Source of the DNA: Bisporella sp. PMI_857
Lineage: Eukaryota; Ascomycota; Leotiomycetes; Helotiales; Helotiaceae
Length of the DNA stretch: 64,000 nt
Reading direction: 5' to 3'
NCBI GenBank assembly: GCA_021307315.1
Contig: JAJSPD010000033.1
Coordinates: forward strand, 1 to 64,000
A program made the translations under genes and the position numbers. Of this stretch, positions 44,945 to 56,029 are shown piece after piece (the first letter of the stretch is position 1; every line of letters starts with the position of its first letter). The notes beneath the pieces are model-generated. The model was not told the DNA's origin, did no database searches, and saw only the letters and a list, made by a program, of their open reading frames with translations.

Positions 44945-45050
44945 GAGGCTAGCTTTTTGGCGTTGTCAGCTAAGAAAACATCTAGGTATTTCTGTAGGAT
45001 TTCCGGAAGTTGGCCATTTGTATGCTGTCCCGAAGAAATCAGATGATTTA

Positions 45051-45712
45051 GGTATGTGCCGTGTAGATTTAGGCGGACCCTTGTTTTATTAGTCTACGTC
45101 ATCAATCCTGAACCAATTGGTGCTCCAAGGTTGGAGCCGCAAGGATGGCAGAATCAGGCGGTGAATAATATTTCCTACCACAACCACCTCCACCAATACT
45201 TGCCATGGAGCCACCGAAGCGTACCCATGTTATGGATTCGTCTGCATCAGGCGCATCGGGCTAACTCCTCAGTGTTTTCCTACCCCAACACGGCCTCGAT
45301 CAGATCACCCAGATCTCGAATGATGAAATGGCATAACCAGGCAGTCTTTTAAGAGACTTTTTTAATGAGAGGAGCATTCTCAAAGCGTTGTAGAATTTGA
45401 AATAATGGATCATTCGAATGACTCTGGCCTACCGTTGAGTTGATCCTTTGGGTTTTACATTTGTCCACCCTTCCTTTGATCTGTTGTCCCGGTTAAGAGG
45501 AGAAAATAGAGGTCCACGTTGTATGAGGCTCTGTCTCAATCAGGTGGTGGCTGTGCTGCATGTGCATAGCACCTTTCTAGGCTTTAGAAGCTAGAACGCG
45601 CTTATTCTTGGCGGCCAGCCCTCCAATCTCCTCATCCTTTAACTTCAACAACGAATACTCGAGGACGAGAATCAGTACCATTTACAAAGCAACAATAAAT
45701 ATTTCGCACAAG
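45051..45712. other. Intergenic / upstream of HET gene
   Basis: A 98-codon plus frame at 45056-45352 has no recognisable family. The last 100 bp is expected to carry the HET gene leader. Confidence 0.3.
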
Positions 45713-47448
45713 ATGCGGCTTCTCAACGTGGCAACTATGAAACTTGAGGAATACTTTGGATCTCAGATACCCAAATATGCCATTCTCTCACACTGCGTAT
45801 GCCATTCTCATTCCTCCCAACATGTCACGGGAAAGCTGACAATGTCGTCTTCCAGTGGGCCGCTGATGAGATTACATTTCAGGACATCAACCTGTCGGAC
45901 TGGCGTACCATGCGTGGAGCCTCAAAAATAGAACATGCCAGTGCTTACTGCCGGAGTCAGAACCAGACTTACATCTGGATCGACACCTGTTGTATTGACA
46001 AGAGTAGCAGTGCTGAGCTCTCTGAGGCTATCAACTCTATGTACAGCTGGTATGAGAGGGCAGTTATCTGCTACGCATATCTCGAGGATGTTAATGGTAT
46101 TGTACGGCCAGAAGGTCTAGAAGGTGGCAGCGCGTGTCTTGACGACGTTGTAGAAGATGAGATCAGGAGAAGTAGATGGTTTACGCGAGGATGGACACTT
46201 CAAGAGCTGATTGCTCCTCAAACAGTCGCCTTTTTCAACAAGAATTGGTCACATCTTGGAGATAAAAGGAGTTTATGGGCACTTCTTTCCAAAATTACAA
46301 CCATTCTCCCAAGTGTCTTACTTAACCCTTCTCAAATAACATCTTGTAGCGTTGCAAGGAAAATGTCATGGGCCGCGAGTCGGGAGACAACTCGCGATGA
46401 AGACGTGGCATATTGTCTCCTAGGAATCTTTGGAGTGAACATGCCTTTACTTTACGGGGAAGGTATGAGAGCTTTTATCAGGCTGCAGGAAGAAATCGTG
46501 AAGGAGTCAGATGACCAATCGATCTTTGCTTGGGGCTTGCTGGAGCAGAGCTGGGGACGACCCTGGCCTATCAGGATATTGGAAAACGGAGACAAGAGTG
46601 CTGGAGTACTTGCGGTGCATCCAGCATACTTTGCTGGATCGGCAAACATTGTGCCTTTCCCCAGTGAGCCGGATCGACAACCTTTCTCCATGACTAATAG
46701 AGGTCTACGCATTGAACTCCCTATGCTTAACCACAGCAGTTTCGGTACATCTTCGGTAGCCATGCTCAACTGCCACTACGAGAATGACTTCTCAGGTGTC
46801 ATTGCAATCTTTCTAGATGAAACCGAGAATACCTCCACCTTTGCGAGATCCTTGGACCCTGGAGGCTTTAAGTATCCAATTAAGACGGCTAAGGAAGCAG
46901 AAATGCGCACAATATATATCAAGAAGCAGTATTCGACACTGAACAAATATCAGACTCTGAAGTGCTTGATCCGTTGTGAGTCTTTAGAGGCTCAAGGATA
47001 TCACATCTTCCAAGTATACCAAAAGGCCAGCTGGAACGAGAAAACCATGGTCTTAGAACTTAACGCTCCATCGTTGTCCGAGGACTACTTCGTATCATCA
47101 AGTGTTATATTTAAAGGCTACACTACGGACAGACAGAACAGTTACTTTGCTGTCACTCTTGGTCTTTGGGACAACTCAGAGGTTGTACTAGTGCCACGCT
47201 TGAAAAGGTTTGTTGAAATTGTGCCCAAGTCCGATGATGTCATTCTAGGGAATTGGCTTGGAAAGTTTATGGCACAGCCATGGTTCGGAGGGCGGCCAAA
47301 GGTTAGCTCCTCCATGGAATCAAGAGATCATCGGGTTCTGGAATTGCCCAATACTGGCAATTCCGCCCCTTTAACTATTAGTGCGAAGGCATCCGAAGAG
47401 GAAATCCTGAATCAAAAAGTCACTGTCTTAGAGGTCAAGTTTGTGTAG
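45713..47448 (+). CDS. HET-domain protein
   Basis: Exons 45713-45796 and 45856-47448 give 558 aa. The 59-bp intron (GTATGC, branch GCTGAC, TCCAG) joins in phase 0 so that YAILSHC meets WAADEITFQDI, the normal continuation of the HET start (usually SHTW; the T is a C here). Further HET blocks are YIWIDTCCIDKSSSAELSEA, RGWTLQELIAPQTVAFFNKN and VAYCLLGIFGVNMPLLYGEG. The C-terminal half (about 260-558) is a diverged domain of this subfamily with no known fold. No NB-ARC or repeats follow. The HET part is closely similar to that of the NLR at 23712. Probable role: incompatibility or immune cell death. Confidence 0.88.
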
Positions 47449-48197
47449 GTGCTGTAACCAGGGTTGAAGACTGCAATGGCCTTTTGAGGTCAATAGAAGT
47501 GATTGGTCAGTCTTGATTCAGGTAGCCACATATTGACTGACCGTTCTACACAAATTTCACTTCCTAGCGCGCCACCGCTGCTAATAAGCTGTACTCCGTT
47601 CTAAAATCTATTCCCCTTCCTCGGCTGAACATGAATAGTAATGAATGTCTTTATCTTTTCTGATATTCTCAGGTACAATAATTCGAAATGTAATGAGCAT
47701 TGCTTGAGCTGGCTCCGCGTCCCTGCCGGATCCATAACAGGGCGCCGAGATAGGTCTTCCGACAAGAAGAGCATCATCGAAGAACATCTCATTAATGTCT
47801 TTTTTCAATCCCAAGAGCGCATTATACAGTTACGTAGCAAAACTCTGTTCCCTCCTCGTGACCTCAGAGCTCGCCGATTTCTCCTTCAGGAGCTCCAGGA
47901 ATGTTGTAACAGAAGAGCCATCCAGCTGAGCTAGGTAAGCGACCTGCCGGTTGTTCAAGTTGTCAACCGGCAACCATATAGTAGGAGTTGGATCCTGCGG
48001 ACAACGACGTCGAATACCGCATGATATAACGACCATTGTCGGGAAACGCAAAATAGGGTAATTAAATATGACAGTTGATCAAATTGCAAATCGCAAACCG
48101 ATATTAGAAATTGATTTATAACGGACTTAGTGCTTTTTTCTAGGTCGGGAGTATCACTAACGTACTTGCGTATCGTGGAAAGGTTGAACAGGCATAG
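47449..48197. other. Intergenic, no supported gene
   Basis: Only accidental short frames are seen on both strands. Confidence 0.3.
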
Positions 48198-48381
48198 TGT
48201 TGGAATGCATGTACATAGTTTCACGCGATCCACCAGATCGCAGGAATTGTGGGTCTCCTATCACCAATAGTTACCTGGCAATAGGACGCAGCTTAGAATG
48301 AATCAACGAATACCAGAACCACACCAGCAAGAGCGCAGTCACAGCTACTACGACTTTTGCTACGTGGTAGGTATTCTGACA
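48198..48381 (-). repeat. Solo LTR, family C, with perfect target duplication
   Basis: A 184-bp sequence TGTTGGAATGCATGTACATA...GGTATTCTGACA is flanked by CATAG on both sides (48193-48197 and 48382-48386). Full-length sister at 35756-35942; truncated relatives at 29713 and 36853. Confidence 0.9.
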
Positions 48382-48744
48382 CATAGAATTGAGCTGGTTT
48401 CAGGGTAAATAAAAGTGTATTTAATGCTATATCTGTAACAAATAGAGGGCAACAGGAGGGATTGCAATATAGCAGATAAGGGCACGTATGATATAAAGAC
48501 GCGTAAGAACGGTGCAAAAGTAATAGTATTGTATTGATATGAAATGTAGGTCTTTGAATCTATGAGAGACTCAAGCTTGCCCTCCCCCAAGGAGTTCTGG
48601 CTTCCATTTATGTCCTTCACCCCTCGATTGTGTTTTATTCTTCTTTTACAGCCACCAAGCTTGCGATTTGCTTGTGATTTGGATATCTCCCAAAGTACTT
48701 CAACAGCTGAAGCCTACAACAGTCTAGATCATACACTCTTGTTG

Positions 48745-48876
48745 TAGCTGCAAGCCTGTGGCTGGCCATGGGCTGGTTATTCCGTTTGCAGTCCTGAAAG
48801 TACTGCAGCTGAAGCCTGTGGCTGGCCATGAGCTGGTGATGCTGTTTGCAGTCCTGAAAGTGCTGCGGTTGAAACC
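48745..48876. repeat. 60-bp tandem repeat, about 2.1 copies
   Basis: AAGCCTGTGGCTGGCCATG begins at 48752 and again at 48812, and TTTGCAGTCCTGAAAGT at 48785 and 48845, so the period is exactly 60 bp with few differences. It lies in otherwise gene-free DNA (48382-48949). Confidence 0.85.
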
Positions 48877-48949
48877 TTAATCTTCTCCGTAAGGACTTTT
48901 ATTCCATATCCGGGGTCTTGAACTGGTTTGCTGAATCCTAACCGCTACA

Positions 48950-49848
48950 TCTCTCAATGGTCATTACCGCAAAGAGGTTGGATATTTGACTCTTTTGACC
49001 GATTCTAGTCCGGTTGGAAAGCAAAACTTTCTTAATTGCTATCAAAAAACTGGAAAAGAAGTTTTATCTGCTAAGGTTATCAAATCTAGGTGGAAAGCAA
49101 CTGGATTATGGCTAAAATCTATGGCCAAACTACCTATGAGCCCTTTACTTCTAGAGAATAGTAATGCAAAAAAGAATTTGTAACGACGCAAGGAGTCACG
49201 GGCTAGAATAGATGTATATGGGAGTGCGTACAATAGACTGAATATGACTGCCTTATAGGTCTACTACAAAGGATACAAAAACATGAGGAACAACTGTAGA
49301 GAGTAGGAGCAGGCCTTTATATAGGCGACTCCGACTCTCCTCCGTATCGGCTCTGTAATCCCTCATACCCTGCTTGTCAACCCCCTAATCCTGCGCCATG
49401 ACCTTCGCCTACGCTTCGGTTGTTACAGAATACTCCACAAGCTATACAAAGCTTAGATAAAAGCTTAAGAACCGATTCTCCAGAAGCTATATGGTTTACA
49501 CCTCGAAAATCAACCGAACTTAAAGCCCATACAGCTAAGTTCAACATGCTTGAAAAGCATGACTCTTCTACTCAAAGGCTGTTATTTCGGAAGATTGTAA
49601 AAGGGTTTGAGAAACAAGAAAATGATTTAGCAGACCAAGAGTTTGAAATACAGTCTTTAGAGGTGCAACGAGAGAAAGCTAGGCCTAGAAAGCGTAAAAA
49701 GGTCAAGACTAGCCCAAATTCCAAGTTTGCGGATATTGAAAAGATTAGGACGGCACAATTAGAAGCTGGAGAAGCTGAAAATATGGAGGGAGATAGAGAA
49801 GAAGCTAATGAGTCTGATTCTGCTTTGGATTGTATTGAAGTTGAGTAG
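48950..49848 (+). pseudogene. Fot1/pogo-type transposase C-terminus, split by solo LTR
   Basis: LNGHYRKEVGYLT...SPVGKQNFLNCYQKT...AKVIKSRWKATGLWLKS is the end of a DDE_1 transposase domain of the Fot1/pogo group. After the LTR at 49179-49427 the same frame logic resumes (NTPQAIQSLDKSLR...SSTQRLLFRKIVKGFEKQEN), followed by RPRKRKKVKTSPNSKFADIE and the acidic tail, ending in TAG at 49846. The catalytic core and DNA-binding half are missing. The coding sequence rejoins as KKN-TPQ once the LTR is left out. Confidence 0.8.
49179..49427 (-). repeat. Solo LTR, family A, inside pogo relic
   Basis: A 249-bp sequence TGTAACGACGCAAGGAGTCA...CTTCGGTTGTTACA is flanked by GAATT (49174-49178) and GAATA (49428-49432), a target duplication with one change. 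It is very similar to 27888-28135. Confidence 0.88.
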
Positions 49849-50256
49849 TTATTGAATAATACATTAATTAGTGGTGTTGGTCTTCCAGAAAATCGCTTAT
49901 TTTGGGGTATCGGAATGGGTGTGCACTGACTTAATACACGCTAAGGGTTACGCTAGGTAAGGACGACGAATCATTTGTTTATTCTCCAATTCATTGAAGT
50001 ATTGTAACCAACGATGTGGCATACGCGAGCAGCTTAGAGTAGGCATGCTAAGTGACATTAGGATTGCAGACGAGATAGATTGCCTTTTTTCCAGAATTTC
50101 CTATGGTCACTAAACCCCAGGTTGTCTTCAATAATTAGCTCAAACAACGACAGTCCACGCCGTTATGTTGTACAAAATCTTTCTATCTAGGCCCATCCGG
50201 TGCATTTATTCTGAAGCACGATGATCGCCTCTTCTCCATTTTGTCAAAGCGTGAAT
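49849..50256. other. Intergenic, no supported gene
   Basis: Lies between the transposase relic and the 3' end of the zinc-cluster gene. Nothing further is recognised. Confidence 0.3.
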
Positions 50257-51423
50257 CTAGAAACGCACATGCAGCTTATAATCCTTTCTCCATGCTGTAG
50301 CCTCATCCCATTGCGGTCCGTAACTAAGCAGAATGGTAGAGATACCCTCTACCAGCCTGCGTCCTGAATACTTCGCCCACCATATCTGGTCCAGCTTATC
50401 AAGAAGAACCCCCCAATATATGAGAATAGCCAAAGCCATTGGCTCTCTCTTTCGTAACCCGTCAATAAAATCCCTTCCAGTCGATACTAGCCAAGTGACT
50501 GCCCAGTACTTGTCTTCCGCAGAGCAGCACTCAAGTTGCTTTATTGCACATCCGTAGATATTGTGCCGAGTTCGATCATTGCAATTCACCATATCGTTCA
50601 AATGCCGGAGCTGCGTGATCGGAAGTACTGTCTCGTTCTCCATGATCTCTGCCCGGCGTCCGTGTCCATACGGTATCCTGAACATTGTTCTGCAAGGACC
50701 GCTTTCAATCCAGTGGCGACTGATATCGACTATTGAACGGATGCCATGCATGAACTCATGCAGAGCCAGAACGCTATCCAATGACGACCTCGCTAGCTCA
50801 TTGTCTCCTGCTAGAAGGAACGGCGAGACGACGGAACATGCCATTATTATTATTGATGAAATGAAAATTGCGTCGCAATTGGACTGCGTCACATCGTGCA
50901 AAGCACTATTAAATAAAGCTATAGCGCCGTTCTGATATTGCAGTGCTATACTAACATAGGATGCAGCAAGAGCCGGATCGCTCGTCTCGGTTGCTATGTG
51001 GAGGGACGTGAGCGCGAAGATGGAATCAGCGAGATACTCGTGTTTCAGCGACTCGGACACGGCATGGCCCTTGAACAGATCGGAATGCTTGAGTGTGAAG
51101 CTCTGATATGTTTTCGAGAACCAAAATTGCATGAGTTCGAGCTCTCTTCGTCTCCTCCATGAGCAAAAATCGACTCTAAGTGAATCAGTTGTGGCGGTAA
51201 CCGATTCGGAGCGAGATCCAGCAGAATCAGGAGTGGTTGGATTGGAAGCGGAATCTAATTCTACTTGGGGATGAGTGCGTCGAGTTGGTATCGAGTAATG
51301 GCATTCTGTTTCGCGAGAGGTACAATTTGAACAAGTTGGAGAGACCTCATCACATTTGACCCGCCGCTTCTTGCATTGGTCGCATCCGTGACGTGATTTC
51401 TTATGCATGCGCCTTGGTCGCAT
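50257..51423 (-). CDS. Zn2Cys6 transcription factor, paralogue 1
   Basis: This single-exon gene encodes 388 aa. The zinc cluster CDQCKKRRVKCDEVSPTC..C......C lies at residues 14-41, directly after MRPRRMHKKSRHG. After a Ser/Thr-rich linker comes a regulatory domain with ELELMQFWFSKTY, LKHEYLADSIFALTSLHIA and QSNCDAIFISSIIIMACSVV. The pattern (LELMxxW, HEYLADxIFALTSLHIA) resembles fungal C6 regulators often named after Upc2/Ecm22, but function cannot be inferred from that. The ATG at 51423 is preferred because the paralogue at 57219-58418 starts at the matching place (MAPKRIHKKSRFG); an open extension upstream to 51624 is probably leader. Confidence 0.85.
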   Translation of the reverse strand: MRPRRMHKKSRHGCDQCKKRRVKCDEVSPTCSNCTSRETECHYSIPTRRTHPQVELDSASNPTTPDSAGSRSESVTATTDSLRVDFCSWRRRRELELMQFWFSKTYQSFTLKHSDLFKGHAVSESLKHEYLADSIFALTSLHIATETSDPALAASYVSIALQYQNGAIALFNSALHDVTQSNCDAIFISSIIIMACSVVSPFLLAGDNELARSSLDSVLALHEFMHGIRSIVDISRHWIESGPCRTMFRIPYGHGRRAEIMENETVLPITQLRHLNDMVNCNDRTRHNIYGCAIKQLECCSAEDKYWAVTWLVSTGRDFIDGLRKREPMALAILIYWGVLLDKLDQIWWAKYSGRRLVEGISTILLSYGPQWDEATAWRKDYKLHVRF

Positions 51424-51867
51424 TGCGGTGTTGTGATTTGCTTTGGATCCTAACAGCTTCAGAGTGCGAAGAACCTTGTGAATGAGATGATATCTTGCGA
51501 AGGTTGTGGAGTCGGGAGGTTCAACTATGAAGATAAGATTGTTCCAAACAAAAGTGGGGCCCGAGAATATACTTTCTGACACAGCCTCAACAGGGACAGG
51601 TTCGTCCCTCAGATTCGACACCAATCACTCAATAAGTTCTCTTGGACTTTTGATAAAAAAAATTTACCCCTTAAGAATTTCGCATGACAAGGACAAGTGT
51701 AAGCCAATGCTTATGAGAAGGGATAGCTATACAAGATAAAGCAGCTGAAAAAATCCCTAGGAACCTTAACCCATCCGAAGAAGAAATCAATCACGATAAA
51801 CTTCATCTATTGTTTCATTCCTTGTCCGTGGCTCACATTCCCATTCTCATTAACTCCCATATCAGGA
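51424..51867. other. Upstream region of zinc-cluster gene
   Basis: Bases about 51500-51600 contain GATATCTTGCGAAGG and TTTCTGACACAGCCTCAAC, which recur in the same order upstream of the paralogue (58470-58553: GATGTCTTGCGAAAG, TTTCCGACACAGCCTTCAC). The duplication therefore included the promoter or leader. Confidence 0.55.
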
Positions 51868-52270
51868 CTACAAAAACACACAAAACCATATGGCTACGAA
51901 TGCCAACGTATGAAGGTGTTTGTGGAGGTTATTATCAAAGAATTTCTGAAGTAGGATGGCCTTTTCGAGAATAAGCATTAGCTGTATAGCTGTCTCGTCC
52001 ACACAAATACACTCAATTGCGGTTATTGAAAAATATACTGCTTTTGAATTAGTATGTGTAATTGCAACTCGTCCGTTAAGAACTTCAATCCGAAAACCCG
52101 TCTCGTTAAAATTGTATATATCTGCAGGCTTAATCCCGAACTCTATACAGCATCCGCCAAATGCATTAAATTGTAACTCTATCTCTTTTTTTTGTATATG
52201 CTGCTTTTCTCTCCGCCGCAAAGGTTTTGGGCCCGTAGACTCTTTTGCCAGGCTTGATTTCTTTTAAACC
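51868..52270 (-). pseudogene. Fot1/pogo transposase fragment (DDE core start)
   Basis: On the minus strand it reads LRRREKQHIQKKEIELQFNA, FGIKPADIYNFNETGFRIEV and GRVAITHTNSKAVYFS. NFNETGFRI corresponds to the first catalytic Asp region of DDE_1 transposases (usually NFDETG), here with Asn in place of Asp. The rest of the protein is gone. Orientation is opposite to the relic at 48950-49848, so the two need not be from one copy. Confidence 0.75.
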
Positions 52271-53296
52271 AATGACCACCTATTGTGCATTGAGTTGGCG
52301 GTCTGGTGGGCGGAGCGTCATCACATGACCGGAACCCACTATTAACCTATCTTTGTAAGTCTTCCATTGAAGAATATAGTCACGTGCCGATATGGGACGT
52401 TTTCGCTGCTCTCCATGAAATTATTGGTAGCTTCGAACCGCCCAAGCCTTATGGCAGAATCTGCAGCTGACACGTTACACTACGCTCTCACTTTGTCGAG
52501 GCGAAGATCCCTGACAGCTTTTGATCCGACATCTCACTGTGGGTCCCATCTTTCAGATACGCGAATAGCATGGCGCCCGTTCTCGTTCTCGTTCTCGTTC
52601 TCGCTTAATCTAAAGCTTTGCCAAGAACGGTCTGATGTATCGAAGTTTGCATGTAACATATACCAAGCACGAGGGGTAATTTCTGTTGTCCGAATTCCGC
52701 AATACACAATCTAATTTGGGAGCTTTGTCCAATCCGAGCGAGTGTTGGGTACATTTGGCCTGTCCAAAGCTTAAACTTCATACCAAGCTACAACAGTTCT
52801 GCCTGACGAGGACACACTTGTCCCGCCATCATAATTTTCTTGAAGGAGCCTATCCTCAGTCTGTCTACTCTTGTTTTTATTCAAAGTTAAAATTTCGGCT
52901 TCCTTCCACGTAGTCGTCATCCAAAACCCCATTTGGATGGCTTAGCAAGTGTGTACCGCAGCGTATATATTAATAAGTCGTGTCGAGGTCCAATCTTGTC
53001 GCTTTTGAGTATAAAGCAGAACGCTTGGCAATTCTCGTTCTCGTTTACACACGCCGTGACTGTTGTGAGTCCAACACTTGCGTACTCAATATGCAAGGTA
53101 CGAGCAGCGCCTCATCGTGAATATAAAGCATATTTTTCTCTCTCTGGCCATTAAGTTCCAGTCAACTCCGTAACACTACGGTCTTATCTTATATACCACA
53201 ACAACCTATTCTCTTTTATTGACCTATCTCTTTCCTAAGTGCCTTTTATCTCTCAATCACTCTTTAGCTTCTTTGGGTCGTCATCAAGCGATCAAT
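52271..53296. other. Intergenic upstream of RTA1-like gene
   Basis: Contains a (GTTCTC)4 microsatellite at 52579-52602 and a smaller echo (TTCTCGTTCTCG, about 53032). Two TATAAAG motifs (about 53019 and 53124) precede the gene start at 53297 and could act in its promoter. Confidence 0.4.
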
Positions 53297-54243
53297 ATGG
53301 CAAAATTTTCGGAATACTGGCAATATAGGCCTTCCGCGGTGGCAGGCTTTATCACCGCAGCAATATTTGGCATTTTAACTGTGTTCCATTTGTTTCGGCT
53401 CTTTAAAACCCGGACTTGGTTCTGCATTCCCTTAGTTATAGGAGGTGCCTGTAAGTAGCGATCTAGTTGCAATCTACACTATATACTAATTTTATTCGGC
53501 AGTTGAAATAATCGGATTTGCTTCTAGAGGGATAGCACACGACAAATACGACATCCTCATTCCCAGGTTACTCGACGGTCTTCTCATTCTACTCGCTCCA
53601 ATCCTTTTCGCAGCTACAGTTTACATGATCCTCAGCCGGTTGATCAGAGCTACAGCTGCCGAGTCTTTCTCAATCATACGCGTTAAATGGCTCACAAAAC
53701 TCTTTGTTGGAGGCGACATCTTGTGCTTTTTTATACAGGCAATCGGTGGTGGCATGAAGTCCGGAGCAGACAATGCGGCTGAGAATAAGAAGGGTGATAA
53801 AATCATTCTAATTGGCCTTATACTCCAAATCATCATTTTTGCTTTGTTTCTCTTGTCGGCATTGGTCTTCCATAAACGACTCCGTGCGCGGCCAACTGCA
53901 AAGTCTCGTAACGCCGAATTCAACTGGGAGCGTTTTATGGTAGAGCTATATGCTGCCAGTTTTCTTATTACTTTCCGTAACTTGTTCCGAGTTATCGAGT
54001 ACGCAATGGGCAGTAAGATTTTTAAATTTTTTAGAATTTCTAGCTCTTTTATTTCTACTTGCTAATTCAATTTCAGATGATGGCTACTTGCTTAGTAGAG
54101 AATGGCCGATATATGTGTTCGATGCACTTCCTATGGCAATTGTTCTCTTTATCTGCTCGAAGTGGTACGTGGGGAGTATTAAGTCCGAAAAGGATGTGGT
54201 TGATCTCGAAGCGATGAACAATAGTCATGTTAGAGGTCATTAA
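53297..54243 (+). CDS. RTA1-like multi-pass membrane protein
   Basis: Exons 53297-53450, 53503-54012 and 54077-54243 give 276 aa. The introns (GTAAGT...CGGCAG, 52 bp; GTAAGA...TTTCAG, 64 bp) are both phase 1. The protein is largely hydrophobic with about seven membrane spans. Family marks include YRPSAVAGFITAAIFGILTV, the segment FEIIGFASRGIA, LLILLAPILFAATVYMILSR, FVGGDILCFFIQAIGGGM and FRVIEYAMGNDGYLLSREWP. RTA1 proteins are fungal membrane proteins linked to lipid or toxin tolerance (RTA1, RSB1 in yeast). The length is close to the usual 280-320. The C-terminal tail is cytosolic and short. Confidence 0.9.
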
Positions 54244-56029
54244 GTCCAGAAATTTTGATCATCATTGGGCCCTTTAGGAAAGATAACATTAGCGGATTCA
54301 GGATTTCCGCTTAGATTCAAAATAAAGGTTAGTAATTTGCTTTGCTTAGAAGTGTTCGATGGTTGGCAGTCGAGGGAAGGTGCTGTGGTCATAGGAGAGT
54401 ACAGAGAGTTATTGTCATTGTCATGTAGAATATCTTGGATTATTTTCGCTTTGGGTTAGTGCAGGCTTCAAACTGATTTGAATCAATTCGTTCCACCTAA
54501 TAATGCCACAAAGGAGGAAGCACTAGACCAGATTGTCTGTATTGTTCTGAACAAGTTTGTTTTGGTGTTGCTACTGTGTTAGTAATTATCCAAATAGAAG
54601 AATTATTGAACAACAAGTCTATTGAAGTGCACAAGCAAAAGCTTAGCTTCCAATGCAGCCCCCCTTATTTTGCATGCCGCTGTATCATGCACTTATATAC
54701 CGACTTTCCGTTACATTAATTTTGGTTGGCACTATAAGAGCAGGGTTCCTGTCCCTGTTGGTTGGTAACGGGCCGCCCATTATATTCCGTGAATACCACC
54801 ATCAGCATAGGCAAAGGGATGTCGATATCCACGTGTTCGCAAAGCCCAAGGTGAATTCCCGTTAGCGCTTTATACGACGACGTCTGCGGAGCACATCGTA
54901 CTCGATATAAAGGCACCACGTTTCAACCGCAGATGTATTTCCCTCGAAGATTAATTGTCACAGCTCGCAATAAGTGCATCGAACCAGGGATGTATTGTCG
55001 GGAATGCTGGGAGCAGGGGAGAAACGCTAGCACATGATGTCGTGACCCCTCGTAGCAATCTCGGCCTAGTTGAAAATAAATATTTAAAGCTGAAACTCGA
55101 CGCCGACACAAGAGTAGACCAAAATCTTTGCCTCCTACTAGGTCGATTAGCCCCCCCAAAATGCATCAATATCAAGAAGGGAAGTTGCAGAAAGCAACAT
55201 GATGCAACATTTTTACACTGGAGAAGCCAATAGTGAGGAAGATATCGACTAGAATGTGGATCTGATGCTAATGCCTGTCACAAAGTCGGCATTGAGTTCA
55301 TGGCGTGCCGCTACCATGGACGTCGAAGAGGACGACGAAAGGTTCAGAGGAGGAGTTTGGTGATGAAGATGGACTACATTTGGAGCGTGGTCTAAAATAT
55401 TGCGAACATCATTTCTATCGTTCATATAAACAATTTTGTATTCGTTGGGGCATAAGTAGCTACCATCCCTGTATAACGATATTGAGACTCTGTCCAGCCG
55501 TTGCGATATAGATTTATAGTCTAAATCCCCAAGTCTCGTTAAGCGGGTGTGGTTGGAGAGGCTTGATTTGTCCGAGCAGACAGTCGAGGGTTCCCACCAC
55601 GGGGGAGTCACAGCGAACCTCACGCCGATGGCAAGGCATGCAGGCTGTCGGTTTTTTCCCTAGCGGGACGGTGGGGATCATGGCGGTCGGCAATTTTGAG
55701 TGCGTACTGAACTGTTGCTCGGTGTGATGAATGGGTAGGCCAGTTTAAATACAATGCCGCTCTAATAGCCGAGATTTCGGCGCCGATCACTGCAAGAGAT
55801 CAGAACATTGATGTTATGTTAGACCGAACTGACAAAGTTCCAAATGGAAAAATTATTGGGCTTAGTTCAATTACATTACTTTACGCTTGCAACCATGCAG
55901 TAGCAAGTCGAGAAGCAAGGCGCAATCAAGTTCCCACTCCAGGTCGATATCCCACGTCATAATCTCGCAAGCCGCCTTAAAACTTCGATGCCTTAGCGCT
56001 GTTACCTAACCTGACGCGGGAAGATGCGG
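54244..56029. other. Intergenic, no supported gene
   Basis: Open frames at 54955-55233 (plus) and 55249-55623 (minus, 124 codons) have no recognisable domains. No repeats or RNA genes are evident. Confidence 0.3.

Larger units (their letters stand above)
42112..45035 (-). pseudogene. gypsy pol pseudogene (RT, RNase H, integrase head)
   Basis: Recognisable blocks from 5' to 3' (descending coordinates) are: [20 protein letters not shown] and [20 protein letters not shown] (44400-44690), [10 protein letters not shown] (about 44345), GLTNAPATFQAYVNKALRGL and FCIVYLDGILIFSK (43900-44020; the YLDD box is altered to YLDG), DPRRIQTIKE (43740-43770), RNase H TSDKELMAIIECFKHWRHYL (43275-43340), HRPGLLNPADGPSRRPDY (about 43110-43160), and the H2C2 integrase finger HDDQFACHWGIDKTKELLE...CPICQN (42130-42290). 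A TAA stop precedes the integrase part. Altered catalytic residues and breaks make it inactive. Confidence 0.85.
42110..45050 (-). mobile_element. Ty3/gypsy retrotransposon relic (pol) with nested LTRs
   Basis: Read on the minus strand, the order is the end of protease/linker (LPEILQKYLDVFLADNAKKL), reverse transcriptase, RNase H and the integrase zinc-binding head. This protease-RT-RH-IN order is that of Ty3/gypsy. No gag, no integrase catalytic core and no own LTR pair were found. The element is broken by at least three solo LTRs (42611-42811, 44112-44342, 44686-44944), by an in-frame stop before the integrase head and by a frame change near the T-run at 43805-43816. Confidence 0.88.
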
